Assembly: GCA_026874595.1 (NCBI GenBank)
Contig: CM049310.1
Span: 4,650,001 to 4,714,000 of the forward strand
DNA: 64,000 nt
Origin: Sipunculus nudus
Taxonomy: Eukaryota; Annelida; Sipuncula; Golfingiida; Sipunculidae
Direction: 5' to 3'
The notes beneath the pieces were generated by a model that was not told the DNA's origin, did no database searches, and worked only from the letters and a program-made list of their open reading frames with translations. Each line of letters opens with the position of its first letter. The first letter of the stretch is position 1. This document shows, piece by piece, positions 48,859 to 61,399 of this stretch. A program made the position numbers and the translations under genes.

Positions 48859-49420
48859 TATAAATTACCAAATAAATATGTAAACGATAATGCATAAATT
48901 AGCTAACGAAAGATATGCATTTTATTATTCAAACGTATATATAAAAGAGATATGACGTTTGATCGTATAAAAGCAAGTTATAGATTAAGGAAGCAAATGC
49001 ACACATAAAAAAGTAATTTAAGCTATACCATTTATTCAAAATAAACGCTGGTGAGTAATATCTTAAAAAGAAGGCAGAGAATAATATTCATTCATGCGTT
49101 ATTCGTTTACCTTTTTCGATGATGTTTAATGCCCTTCAATGTTTTATGTAGTTGTGTCTTTATTTTATGACTGATCAGTTATTTGAGATTAAATAATAAA
49201 TGAAATGTTTACATCGTTGGGCACTTGTGCTCATATCTCATATTCATCTCTTTACGATACCTTAAAAAGAGAATATTGATATACCCAAGTCTTATTTTTA
49301 TGTATAAATCAGTTGATAGAAAAAATAATGTCCATATAATTTTTTTTTCTTTTGCTATGAATTCCCCATTCTAACTGCTTGCTCCAGAGACCTTATTTGC
49401 TGAGTTAATTATACCTCTGC
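48859..49420. other. unique AT-rich flank of the triplication
   Basis: First sequence not shared with units 1-3. No gene or repeat recognised. Confidence 0.6.
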
Positions 49421-50835
49421 AAAGCAAAGTTAGCATGTCATTATCGACGTTGGTTGATTCGTCTGTAAGCAGCTGTACTTAACAATTATAGACTGACTTA
49501 TAAGGAGAGACAGGAAAAACAATCTACTAGATATTTGTTGGCACCGCAGGTGCCATAGTATCCCCAGACAATTAATCCCCTCCCCCCCCCCCCCTTTAAG
49601 AATAGGCCCCCCATCTTCAGCAGCTTTTACTGACACTTAGCAGGGGATTATGGTTTCTTCCATCTATCAACTTGAAGACAATATTTTTCACCAAATATGG
49701 GGGCCAATATGTTTAATCTCTCTTGAGAAAAGAGCATTAATATATTTTACAGAAACAGGAAGGTAGGTGGCGCCACCTATCTGGTTTTTAAGAAAAATTT
49801 CCAAGATTGGTAGACATGCCAAATTTTTGACAAATACCTTGAACCACTCCAGAGATATGAGCAATTTTCACCAAAAGCACATGTACAGATGGACACCACA
49901 GCAAAACGATAGCAGATGGCGCCACCAGTTTTGAGTACAAGATCTATGGATATGCACAATTTCAGGCCAATAGTGCAAATCACTCCTAAGAAAAGGGCAT
50001 TAATTTATTTTACGGAAACAGGAAGGTAGGTGGCACCACCTGTCTGGTTTACGAGAAAACGTTCCAAGATGGATGGACATGCCAAATTTCAGACCAATAC
50101 CTTGAACCAATCCGGAGATATCAGCAATTTTCACCCAAAGCACACGTACAGATGGACGCCACACTAAAACGATTGCAGATGGCAATCCGGCGAGTCCAGT
50201 GACTTGGTCCTTGACCTCATGACCCCAGAACCTATAGGGTTCTTACTTTAGTGGTGGGCCATACATGTCATGTTTGAAATCCACATGGCTATCAACACTG
50301 GAGATATCTTAAGAGATGTGTGATTTTCACCAAATATGGAAATATTAAAGGTCGAGGCCACTCTCATGGTAAAGGTCATGACCTAAATTTAAATAGACCT
50401 CATCCGATAACCAATCTCTCTACATGTTCATAATATGAAAGAAATCTGTCCTTAGTTTTTGACTTATAATGCTCACAGTACTGTCAAGTGGCAATTATGG
50501 GGGTATTTAAAGGCATAAAAACAAGAAAAGGATAATAGGTGGAGCCACCAGTTTCCCGCATATCACAAGGCTATCCATGATCTTCGGTCACGTTGATTTT
50601 TTGACCAGTCCATGCAAGCTTTCTTGAGATATTTAAGAATTTGTGTTATTTTCAGCAAAAATGGACCTATTCAAGGTCAAGGTCACTCTCCTAGCAAAGG
50701 TCAGTGAAACATTTTTTGAGTTATCCTGCTCACAAGATTTTTCTGCGGCGGCGGCGGCGGCAGGACCGTCGTGAAATCATAGTCTCCCAACTTTGTCTGC
50801 GGATACAAATATTTGAGTTTACCAGGATCAGAATA
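49421..50835 (+). mobile_element. modular dispersed repeat with (CGG) tract near its end
   Basis: Two modules about 258 bp apart share AACAGGAAGGTAGGTGGC and a near-palindromic GGTGGCGCCACC box, with GCCAAATTT, GAGATAT and AGCACA.GTACAGATGG words. Later parts carry AAGGTCAAGGTCACTCTC. The right end is (CGG)n (50746-50761), then CAGGACCGTCGTGAAATCAT and AGTCTCCCAACTTTG. A related terminus lies at 63848-63900. No coding capacity seen. Confidence 0.7.
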
Positions 50836-51607
50836 ATATTTTTATTTTAAAGATGCTTTACTGTTGTGAAAAAAGGCGATAAAAAGACTGTCTTTAATTT
50901 AAGGTTCAATTGAATATAAATTTCCCAAAGGGGCAAGCAGACAGGTTATGCTAAATCGAGTTGGTGAACTTGTCCCTCTTTTCTCTTGAATTAATATAAT
51001 CATGTGCCTTACGCTATCAACTGTAAATTAACAAAATAAATAAAATACACATAATATGAATTGTCTGACTTTAAAGTCTGCATTTATGTTTTGTCTCAAC
51101 TTTGTTCATGAGTTTCCAGTTGTAAACTATGTCTCGGGAAAATATTATAAGTTGCACATCTGTACCCATTTACAACAATTTCACAAATTGTCAGATCGTA
51201 AATGAAATGGAAAAATGCAAAAAGTATATTTTGAAATCTAAAGCTGTGGAGTCATGTTTTGTTAAATTTCCAGTCTGCAAATTATTTAATGTTAGATTGA
51301 AACAATGACTACATGTTTACAAGAGATTGAATGTGGTACTTTGAATGTGTCTAATACCTCTTTCTCTCATCGATCAATAACAGTTGATTTTTTTTTTAAT
51401 TCTGAAGTTTAAGAATAGAAAAAGGGCAGTTTTTCGTTTAAAAAAAAGGGCAAAGAATTCCGTTTTTATAGGAATGAAGTAACTTAAATTCAAATAACAT
51501 ATCCAACTATTCACCCAATATAACCTTTTGAACATCAGAAGTTTAAACTGCAATATATATATATAAATATAAATAATAAGATAAATGTCTATGACAAGTG
51601 CCTGGGG

Positions 51608-51608
<1 letters not shown>
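50836..51608. other. non-coding, nothing recognised
   Basis: AT-rich DNA without an identifiable gene or repeat family. Confidence 0.55.

Positions 51609-51693
<85 letters not shown>
51609..51693. repeat. (TA)n microsatellite
   Basis: About 42 TA dinucleotides. YIYIYI open frames on both strands are artefacts. Confidence 0.97.
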
Positions 51694-51694
<1 letters not shown>

Positions 51695-51699
51695 GAAAG

Positions 51700-51742
51700 T
51701 ATCGACTAGACCCCCCACTAGCAAAATCCTGGATCCACCCCT
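51700..51742 (-). mobile_element. terminal fragment of the CTGGATCC element
   Basis: CCCCCCACTAGCAAAATCC followed by TGGATCCACCCCTG matches the inverted left terminus of the elements at 4154, 4551 and 8241. It lies immediately beside the (TA)n tract; the rest of the element is absent. Confidence 0.5.
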
Positions 51743-54700
51743 GCACCTTCATTCACAGAGCAGGAATGGCTTTATTGATTCATAACGATTCTCCTTTATA
51801 TCATTGGTTTCTTTATTCAAAAATACAATCGGTGTAGTTTTCATATAACTTGTGTCACAAAAATAAAGTTGACAATATAACTTCACAAAACCTATTAACC
51901 CACGACTGAAAGGCGCATTTTACAAGCTATAACTTGGTATTAACCACACATGATGTTTTATCTACATATGACGATGTTAAGTAGGCTCTTGGATATTTTC
52001 CAGTTGATGCCCAGACTGAACAAATAATTAAGATGCAAAGCTATGTTAAACATAACAAAGATACATGCCTCCAAACCATTCAATATGCAATCTGTCATGG
52101 TACATGTGTAATGGACAATGCATTTTATACATCAATATTAGCAGGACATTCTACATATACTTTGTGTATGATAAGGGTTTCCATCAATAATATGTATTAA
52201 ATATGTAGATCTGTCAACCTGTGCCCGAATATCATGAAGGTATGCACGGTGAGGCATTTCCATTTTCTGATTGGTCAGACTGTCAAAAAGTAGTGCGCTG
52301 ATTGGTCAATCTAGCTCATGAATAATACATGAAATAAATGAGAACCCCTATCACTGAATCCTGGTTATCAGGATCTCTTTTTTTCTATATACATTACCAT
52401 GTATTGTTAAACAGTAAACTGGCACAATGACACAATCTGAACATACACTGAAGCTAACATAGGAAGCAACCTTTCTTAACTGACTAGAAATAATAATGAT
52501 CAATATATTCAATAGCTGATATCTCATTAATGTAACAATGTCATGATCAGGCTGATATGGTGAAAAATTACCCAATTTTTAATATAATTTAACATTCAAA
52601 ACTTTAAAATATCCTCAAACATATTTTATCCATTGAAATTCAGAATAGCAACAATTGTCAATAAAGATGTATATAGATTTCACTAACAGATTTCAAAATA
52701 TGTAATAAAGGTTGTATAACGTGAAGGACAACAATTCAAGATCTCTCATGATGTAAATACATTGGTTGTTACCTTGTTAACCAAATACAGAACACACAGT
52801 TTAAGGTTCAAAATCATGAGCTGCAGCATGCTGTGCTCATAACATATCTGTACAATAAATTATATCCCTATGATCTTAATCTCATTTAATTAGAATTATT
52901 TGGAAGTCTTGCATCAGTCGTTATAAAAAACAGTCTAAACTCTTGCATGTAGCATAATTTTAAAAATGTCTGGTACAAGAATCCAAGCCTCACATGATAT
53001 CTCCCATCTTGTTCCTATGAGCCAAATTTAACACGAAATCCTAACTTTAACTATGATATTTAGACATTTTATTGTAATACAAGTTCCCTTACCTTTATAG
53101 TATTATATATTAAACCATGGCACACTTTTGGCATACAAGTATTTTACTTCATTTAAAACTATTTAACTCTACCTCAGAGGTAATTTGAAAATGAAATGAG
53201 AAAGAAGTCTAAAAATAGTTTTGATTTCAAATCAGCTATATATATCCATACCTCCTGCTGTGCAGGTAAACCTCTTAGTGTAGCATAGTGCCTAATTGTA
53301 AGTTCCTGTTTTGCTACTGATATTATAGTGCTTGCAACAATAGTTTATACATTAAGTACTGGAATGCATCACATTATTTTCAATTTACTTATGATCCGAA
53401 CTCTGCTGATATAGCTGCTGATATGTTCATCAGAACTTATATAATAATCCATTATGTAGATCACTGCTGATATGCCAAACAAAACACATTTATGATTTGC
53501 CAAACAAAACACTTTCATATTTACAGGTTGAAAGGTAAACTGAAACTTTGAATCCATAATTGTTCACAGGGTTGTTAATTTTTGTAGAGTAAGTGGACAG
53601 CATTAAATTTCGGAACTCATTTAAACTAGGAATTGCACTTTTTCTCCACCACAATATACTTTTTGAAGCATATATCACTAATAAATTTATTATTAATATT
53701 ATTATTATTATTATTTGTAGTAATGGTTGTAATGAATTTCTATATTCCCTGGGTCTGACACCATGTGAAAACCACAAAAATTATCAACCCTATGTAATGA
53801 TTGATTACAAAACTTCAAAATGTTCATCCAACCACATAATCTAAATCTGTATATTATCTGTATTGCAAAACAGATGTGCCACACAAATACTAAATACCAA
53901 CTACAAGGTCATTACCATGTTTTTCCTGCAAATTGTAAGGACATAATTTTCATGTGCACTAATATTGCCCTTATGAACATTTAATATTGCTCAAGAAAAA
54001 GAATAAATAAAAAGGATCAAAGCGTGATACTTATAACAACTATATTTACAATAGTATATGTCATGGTGAATCTATAGGAATATACAAATTGTGCATAGTC
54101 AAGGAATTTGTTAAGCACAGCACCTCAAGGACCACTGACTTTCTTATGTAGATCAGCAGTATAATAGTACATACATACACAGTCTGTCCAAGTGAGTATA
54201 GATTGTTAACATACACAGAGACTTCAAGTACATGGTTTATCAGGAATCTAACATTGAATATTTGATTGATAAATTTATAGGCACAAAGACAACAACAGTT
54301 AGATATAACAGATTTAATACAGGTGAAGGTTCTTTGCCATACAACCGCAGCAGTTAAATACTGAAAATTGTGTAAAGGTAGAAATAAAAATATTTTTATT
54401 TGTGGATGTTTGACAGGTAACATATCAAAGTAATAATTATCAAAGTACCAGTAATACCTACAAAATAAAGTCATCACCGTTCTACAGTACTGTAGTCATG
54501 TTATGTAAAATTCTAAAGTTAAACAATGCGCCCACCTCTATAAGTCTAAAATAGCAAACAAATCAAACGAAATAAAAATTGCACTAAAAAGATTCCCTGA
54601 TGACCAAAGCGTTTGAATAAAGATAAAAAGCACTAAATGCTAAATCATTACGCAAATGCCCCAACTGGTACTGGCAATGTATGTGGTAATGGTACCAGCA

Positions 54701-55857
54701 GAATACTCACACAAAATGTTAACTGTAATGGTATGTCTAAATAATAAAATTCATTTGAAAAGCTTAAATGGTCCCCTTTTTTTGGCTGCAGGGCTGCCAT
54801 GGCCTCCATCTACAGAAAACACAAACAGAAGACAGCAGGCTGAGAATGTAACAAGAGTGAGTAATTAAACCTCTAACCTCTGGTAAAATGTTACCTTCTG
54901 GTCCTTGACCTTTACCTCTCACCTCTTGACCTTTCACATCTTGAGTTGCTTGACCTCTCACCCCTGGGTCCTCCTGTCCCTGAACCTTAAAACACGTGAT
55001 CAGTCTTATCCATGTCAATACTGTTAAAAATTTTGTACAGATGAAACCAGCCAGAGTTGTCTTCACAAAGGCCAGACACAAAAACCTGTATACTTGGCAC
55101 TAAGCAAAACATAGACTGATCTTGAAAGCTCTTTGGCAAATTATTTGTTTGACTTGTAAATTTCACTTCACCAACTGTTAGAGCTGTAACAATGCAACAA
55201 TACATCAGAATTCAGCAATATATTGCATCTTGTATATCAGATGTCCATTTACCAATAGGCTGCCAGAAAGTTTCTGAAGATGTCCTTTTGATGAAGATGA
55301 ACCTTTGCGATAATAACAAATTTCTCAGGTTTTATGAGAAAATACAGAAAATACTAACCCCCCCCCCCCCCGCCTGTAATAACTGACTTCATTCCAAACA
55401 GTTCAGCACCAAAACCAGACAATTCTGAGGGTGGCCACAGAGGGTCTGTGTGACAATGAACCCTGTAATATATGATTTCCTGTCCTTTAGTATCATGTGG
55501 CTGGTGACATCTACAGCATTACTCCTTTGAGATGGGACTATTCCTATTACAGTGAATATGGTGACCTACCTATTCAATAATTATTTGAGACTACATCCTG
55601 TGCTTTATCCTATACAATTTGTTCATATATGGCAGAAGCTTAAAGTAGGCAGCTACTTCAGCAATGGCTATTTAAAAATTATATTCAACAAAAAAAGGTA
55701 CAAAAATTGGTAGAATATCTTGACTAGTTTTGGTTTGTTAAAATTAGATCTGATTTTCAGCACTTTCACCATTTAAAACCAAACCCAAGGTGTGTCATGT
55801 AAAATAATATTTTGATTTCTCTCCTCATCAACTCACAGGTACCAGATATTGCTCTGG
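51743..55857 (-). other. repeat-poor region downstream of the ASPH stop, probable 3' UTR plus intergenic DNA
   Basis: No coding frame is recognised. The portion next to the stop codon should be ASPH 3' UTR on the minus strand, but its end cannot be fixed. Minus-strand AATAAA hexamers occur near 54391, 53687, 51807 and 51771 (TTTATT on plus). Minor features are an 11-bp direct repeat CTGATTGGTCA (52267 and 52299), (ATT)n at about 53695-53716, degenerate CTTGACCTYTCACCTC repeats at about 54880-54980, and a C-run at 55359-55372. The 138-codon minus frame at 54061-54477 shows no recognisable protein features. Confidence 0.45.
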
Positions 55858-56008
55858 TTAAATCGGTGGTAATGTTCGCCTCTGGTCCTCTGTTAGTTCT
55901 GGATGCCAGAAATCAACGATAAGAACGAGACGGAAACTGTCCCCCTCATGCCAGACCTCGTGCTCGAATGAATCATCAAATACAATCATCTTCCCCTCCT
56001 TCCATGTC
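55858..56008 (-). CDS. ASPH: aspartyl/asparaginyl beta-hydroxylase, terminal coding exon
   Basis: This exon encodes the last 49 residues and stop of an ASPH-type Fe(II)/2-oxoglutarate dioxygenase. Such enzymes hydroxylate Asp/Asn in EGF-like domains in the endoplasmic reticulum lumen. Visible are TWKEGKMIVF, then DDSFEHEVWH, whose His corresponds to the second iron-binding histidine of the family. Ten residues on is the Arg of DSFRLVLIV, which matches the 2-oxoglutarate-binding arginine. The protein ends VDFWHPELTEDQRRTLPPI and stop (TAA at 55860-55858), as in animal ASPH. The HPELT and QRR.L words separate it from the ASPHD1/2 relatives. An acceptor, TTATTTCTCTACTTTAG, precedes the exon at 56009-56025, and the exon enters in phase 2 (one base completes the split codon). 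The upstream exons, including the first iron ligand, are not found within the window. Confidence 0.93.
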
Positions 56009-57190
56009 CTAAAGTAGAGAAATAATTTGTTATGACAGCAGAAAAAAAGCTTTAAAAAATATACTTAATTGTATTAATAACTAGACTTTTCAAATTGGTT
56101 TGCAGGAATCAGCCAATATCACTAAAACAAGCTTGTTACAAATATATAAAAGGTTGTTCTCTACTTTATTTATGAAACCTCATAATTTGCACTACAAGGG
56201 TTCTATTGGCATACTCAGTAGAGTCCACTGATGCTTGACAGAAATTACGGTACCTAATATTTTACCTGTATAAACTGCGACTTGAAGGACTGGAAAATAC
56301 TGACAGTTAATTTTGAGCATGAAAAACAGTTCTAAAATGATTTAATAACCCGAATAATTTATACATACATGTACCTTGATCTCCTAATTTTCCTTACTAT
56401 TATTTAACCAATTGTCTCATACTTTATTTGTATCTTTGCTGGGTGGTGAGGTGTTATATTTTTACCCTTAGTCCATCATATCATTTGTCTGTTTACCACT
56501 TTACACAACAAGAGACCCATAGGTCATGTCACTCAGCTGAATATGGGAAAATTTTAGCAAATGCAAAATATACTTATTTTTTTAATATTTACATTAGCAT
56601 TTGAAAAGCTATGAGGAAATGGCCCTGCGAACTGGTGGTAATCAAATATTAAATATATATTCACTGAACTAACACTGTGCACTTTTATGGACTATATCAA
56701 AGATGCAGGGGTCCCTCGTGATCAAATATTTCTAGAAGTATCATTATTTCAGCTATGTGACAGTAATATGTGCATTAAAATAATCATTGGAATGTATGAA
56801 CACCTGTCAATTATAGAATAAGGAAGAAAGTGGAGATTAGCTGAAGTATAATAATAAACATTTTATTAACTGAAATAAAATGCTGTAAAAAAAATTTATT
56901 ATTTACAATTTCAAATGAGCATGAACTATATAAAGTATATATTGTACTATATAACACATGAAAATTGTCACCCTGAAACCATTTTATAATGTTAACAAGA
57001 AAAAAAATTATGTGCTTAACAGTTATATGAAAGGATACATTTGACCAACAAAAAATATGTTAATGTTTTTAAGTCTGGATGCAGGTAGGGAGGAGGAGAG
57101 AGAGAGTGAGAGAAACGGAGAGAGAGGGCAAGCAATGAAGTTCAACAGTGCTTTTAGGAAAAAAAGTTGATTAATAATTATTATATATTT
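56009..57190 (-). other. probable ASPH intron, with a dispersed-repeat fragment
   Basis: Begins with the splice acceptor of the terminal exon. At about 56509-56550, AGAGACCCATAGGTCATGTC followed by ACTCAGCTGAA is a degenerate copy of the terminus seen at 20236 and, inverted, at 22490. A purine-rich (GA)n-like tract lies at about 57087-57129. No further exon recognised. Confidence 0.6.
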
Positions 57191-57193
57191 AAT

Positions 57194-57590
57194 GATAAAC
57201 AGAGATGGACAGACAGAGCTGACCACTTTATGTCCCATTCTGCTGAGGCAAGAATATAACATATATTTCAATTAGATCCTAATTCTTTTATTACACTATT
57301 TTTTTACTCATTTGATAAATCCTTACACAGTTGCTTTCAAACAAATGGGCAAGTCCACAGGTGCAAGGGCTCTATGGCAAGGGGGGGGGGGGGGGATAAA
57401 CAGAGTTGGACTGACAGAGCTGATCACTTTATGTCCCAATCTGCAGAGGAAAGGATATATGTTTCAATTATAGATCCTAAATTTTTATAACACTTTTTTT
57501 TCTCATTTAATAAATCCTTACACAGGTGCTATAAAACTAATGGGCAAATTCACAGGTGTAAGGGCTTAATGGGGAGGGGGGGGGTGTTAA
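57194..57590 (+). repeat. tandem duplication of about 200 bp with poly-G
   Basis: The block from GATAAACAGAG through CACTTTATGTCCCA, TTTCAATTA, AAATCCTTACACAG and AATGGGCAA to GGGGGG is present twice (about 57194-57391 and 57395-57590). A more diverged third relative follows, with GCATAAGATCCTCATTCTTA at about 57684. Confidence 0.85.
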
Positions 57591-58180
57591 TGGTGAGAGT
57601 TACATAACCTCTGCTTATACACACAGGATATGAATTTTAAGGCAACAGTGCTTGTACAGCAGCCAGAGATATGAACAAATGTTTGCATAAGATCCTCATT
57701 CTTATCATTACATCAAATTATTTTTCAAGTTTATAAATTAATACATTTGCAATAAAACATATGTAAATGAATAAATAAGTTGATTCACAATTCTAAATTG
57801 CATCACCAATTATCCCTAATTTGTCACATAATAACACCTTATGCATACACATGTATATATTTTTACCACAAATATATATACATATATATATATATACTGT
57901 GCAAGTGGTAAATTTGGCGTGTCTGAATTTTCGCGCATTTTCCATTTTATAGCATTAGTGCAGTTCGAATTTTCGCGCAAATCCATATGCAAGGTAATAA
58001 ATTGTGTATCAAATCAATAAAATATTTATAAAAGACAGGTTTGTAACGTAACCTATATCCCAGCTTACATGCCTCGGGCGACTGGTGTAGTACCGTGACC
58101 GCAAGGTGTGAACAATATGTAATTAATCAGGACTTATCACGTTTTATAATGCAATGGTACTGCAACCAGCTACGTTGTTT
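57591..58180. other. non-coding, with a TTCGCGC-rich fragment
   Basis: Diverged duplication remnant to about 57780. Then TATACTGTGCAAGTGG and two TTCGCGCA words (57897-57980) resemble the CTGTGGTTG MITE family in spirit but are too degraded to assign. Nothing else recognised. Confidence 0.45.
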
Positions 58181-58265
58181 GACTACAGGCCGGTGAGACG
58201 CAGATTTTTGGGACGTAGGCCGCCGGGACGTACCCACTGAAGCGTATCCCGATAGGACGTATTGT
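58181..58265 (+). repeat. GGGACGTA / CCGGTGAGACGC word cluster, copy 1
   Basis: Contains CCGGTGAGACGC (58190), GGGACGTA twice and CCCGATAGGACGTA (58248-58261). The inverted counterparts of these words lie at 61528-61555. Confidence 0.6.
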
Positions 58266-59275
58266 TAAAATAAGAGTACATGTATCACTCGTCTGACTGT
58301 CTAAACTTTACACGTACCAAAACAAAAAGACTAAGTAATAATAGTTAATTATACTTTCGTTAGTAAACCCTCTCTTGGTTCACTTTGGGAAATCATTAAG
58401 CTCTGTGATCGATGCAACATACGTCAAATCAGCACACGTTAATGCCTAGTATATCTGTGTTATCCATTATTACTATATTACCCTCATGCACTTATATCGT
58501 TGTGTTCCTTAACTGAAGTTTGACAAAATATTTAGTAATTTTATTGTTAATTAGAGCATTATTTTGGCTTAAAGTACGCCATCCCTCAAAAGTGATAAAC
58601 TCCGGGTATGGTTAACCCATCAGCGTTCTCCAATTGATTGGCCTAACCAGAGGTTTAAATGACTGATAATTACAGGTTTAACGTGTAACATCTTACTTTA
58701 TTTTCCATATTCCTGTTATAATTTTCACTATTATAAGTATGTATATCATGTCGTGAGAACATATTAAGTCTGCTCAAACATGAACGAACTGCTCACCAGA
58801 GACCAGCGAAGCCTCAGTATAAACGCGGTCACGAGAAACCATTCACCCGACGCGGCCACTCGTACAGTTCAAAGGATGAACCTTTATTTAACGGACGAAA
58901 AATGTCGATCAAAGGTTTCTGGATGATGAATCATTTATATTGATCTCTTACACGCACTTAATGTATTAAGGAAAGAATTAATATTTACATATTTTGATTA
59001 TATTCGACTTCTGACAGGACCACATTCCAAATAAAAGACATTATAAATAGACAACAATTTTGTGAGAAAAATAACTTTATAGAATTAAAAATTAGGTTGG
59101 TTGTTATTTTGTTAACATGAAAATACTACCTGTGCGTAGTATTCAGTTAGTATCATCCGCTCTAGTGCAAGTACGATCGGTGGCGGGTGACCTATTTTGG
59201 AACAAATTAAGTGCCGCGGTTGGTGTAGACAATAAAACTATCCTGAAAACAATTTCTCTCCAAATTGTATGTGTA
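58266..59275. other. non-coding, nothing recognised
   Basis: No exon, RNA or clear repeat family. The 71-codon frame at 59117-59332 overlaps the MITE boundary and is not called. Confidence 0.5.
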
Positions 59276-59710
59276 TACTGTGGTTGGCTTCATATTCACG
59301 AGGCTGAAATTTCGCGATTTCTCCATTTTTAATTTTTCGCGAGGGTGTCATTTTCGCGATCTCACCAGAACCTATATCAAATCTTTGGTAAAGCCATCGC
59401 TGTGTGTATTATAATTTGAGAATAATTCATGAGCTTGTGATATTCTCCTCATATAAGGATAGGCCCGTACACACAGCACAGGTTCTTTAGTTCAAATTTA
59501 AGGGAATGTTTTCCCCATACCTGCATGGATGTAACTTATATTAAGATTTCTCACTGTTCTAACCTATTCCCATTCAAGGATTGGCTACACTTAATCAGAA
59601 GGACACACTCATTTGGCCAATTATTCCTGAGGGTGTCATTTTCGTGATTATTTCCCATTCGCGAATATCGCGAAATTAAAACCCTCGCGAACAAAAAGGC
59701 AACCACAGTA
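59276..59710. mobile_element. MITE with CTGTGGTTG inverted termini, copy 2
   Basis: Left terminus TACTGTGGTTGGCTTC continues to GAAATTTCGCGAT. The right end in reverse complement reads TACTGTGGTTGCC, then TTCGCGAGGGTTT and AATTTCGCGAT. The termini are thus about 45-bp imperfect inverted repeats, bounded by TA on both sides. That arrangement is compatible with a Tc1/mariner-type non-autonomous element. No coding capacity. Confidence 0.72.
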
Positions 59711-59987
59711 TTTAATTTTTCGCATGTGTCTGCATGTTGAAACCGCAGTGTTAAAAACTATCCTGCTGATTGAAGATTCCTCTTCAAATTGTGTGTGTGT
59801 GTTTTTTTTTTTTTTTATTTCACGTGTCAGTCTATGTGTTGAAACCGCTGAATAGTGAATGACTAATAACAATTATACCTTTGAGTTCCTACTAATTGCT
59901 AATTGAGTCCATAAAGAACCGCTAATGAATACCCATCTTCCATCAACCAACCGTAAACTTAATGTAAAACCAGAAGACAAAATTAAA
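59711..59987. other. short direct-repeat remnants beside the MITE
   Basis: AAAACTATCCTG, a CTTCAAATTGTGTGTG word and GTTGAAACCGC recur around 59735-59850. They resemble the block just left of the MITE (59205-59275), suggesting an older duplication or element that the MITE entered. Confidence 0.5.
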
Positions 59988-60735
59988 TGAAAGAAAGAAA
60001 GAAAGAAAGAGTTATGTAACGAAGAGAAGAATGAAGGAAAGACTGAAAGACAAAAGAAAGAAAGAAAGAAAGAAAGACTAAAAGAAAATTGAATAAAAGA
60101 CCGGAGGAAGAAAGAAAGAAGTAAAGAATATGTAACGAAGGAAGAATGAAGGATATACGGTAAGACTGGCAGAAAGAAAAACTGAAAGAAAGAAAGACTG
60201 AAAGAAAGAAAAAAAAGAACTGAAAGAAAGACCGGAAGAGGAAAGAAAGACTGAAATAAAGAAAGAAAGAAAGAAACATGTATCGAAGGGAAGGATGGAG
60301 GAAAGACTGAAAGAAAGATAGAAAGACTGAAAGAAAGAAAGGCTGAAAGAAAAAATGATTGAAAGAAAGAAAGACTGAAAGAAAGAAAGACTGAAAGAAA
60401 GAAAGAAAGACTGAAAGAAAGAAAGAAAGAAAGAAAGAAATATGAAAGAAAGAAAACAAAAAGACTGAAAGAAAGAATGAAAGAAAGAAAAAAAGAAAGA
60501 AAGAAAGAATCATGTAACGAATGGAAGGATGAAGGAAAGACTGAAAGAAAGAAAGACTGAAAGAAAGAAAGGCTGAAAGAAAGAAAGACTGAAAGAAAGA
60601 AAGAAAGAAAGACTGAAAGAAAGAAAGAAAGACTGAAAGAAAGAATGAAAGACTGAAAGAAAGAAAGAAAGAAAGACTGAAAGAAAGAATCAGGTAACGA
60701 AGGGAAGAAAGAAGGATGGAAGGAGCGAAGAAGGA
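59988..60735 (+). repeat. (GAAA)n / GAAAGACT polypurine tract
   Basis: About 750 bases, nearly all purine on the plus strand. They are built from GAAA tetranucleotides with interspersed GACT and a recurring longer word (GTAACGAAGGGAAG-like) near 60015, 60127, 60275, 60505 and 60690. The 176-codon F/L/S-rich minus frame is a low-complexity artefact. Confidence 0.95.
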
Positions 60736-60844
60736 AGGGAATTATAATTAATGACTTATAATTAATGTTTGTGGCTTACTACTGATTGACTCCAGATGAA
60801 CTAACAGACTCAGCTGTGGTGACGATCATAGGTGTTACTCAGGA

Positions 60845-61399
60845 GGGTTTGTTTAGCGTAGTGTAAGTCATAAAAAATACACTTATAAAAGAGAGACGTA
60901 TCTGGGCAGGATGTATACACGCAGGGTTAGTTTAGGGTAGTTTTAGCCATAAAAAATACACTTATGAAATAGAGACGTAAACCGGCAGAAATTATACACG
61001 CAGGGTTTGTTTAGCGTAGATTTAGCCATAAAAAAATACACTTATGAAAGAGAGACGTAGACGGGCAGAAAGTATACACGCAGGGTTCATTTAGCGTAGT
61101 TTCAGCCATAAAAAATACACTTATGAAAGAGAGACGTAGACGGGCAGAAAGTATACACGCAGGGTTCGTTTAGCGTAGTTTTAGCCATAAAAAATACACT
61201 TATGAAAGAGAGACGTAGACGGGCAGAAAGTATACACGCAGGGTTCGTTAAGCGTAGTTTTAGTCATTAAAAATACACTTATGAAAGAGAGACGTAGACG
61301 GGCAGAAAGTATACACGCAGGGTTCGTTTAGCGTAGTTTTAGTCATAAAAATATACTTTTGAAAGAGAGACGTGGACGGGCAGGAGGTAAACACGCCAG
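60845..61399 (+). repeat. 80-bp minisatellite, about 7 copies
   Basis: Unit of 80 bp with GGGTTCGTTTAGCGTAG, TTTTAGCCATAAAAAATAC, ACTTATGAAAGAGAGACG and GTATACACGCAG. The central copies are nearly identical; first and last copies are diverged. Confidence 0.95.

Noticed and set aside
59983-60513. 176-codon F/L/S-rich minus-strand frame
   Set aside because: Low-complexity translation of the GAAA/GACT polypurine tract.
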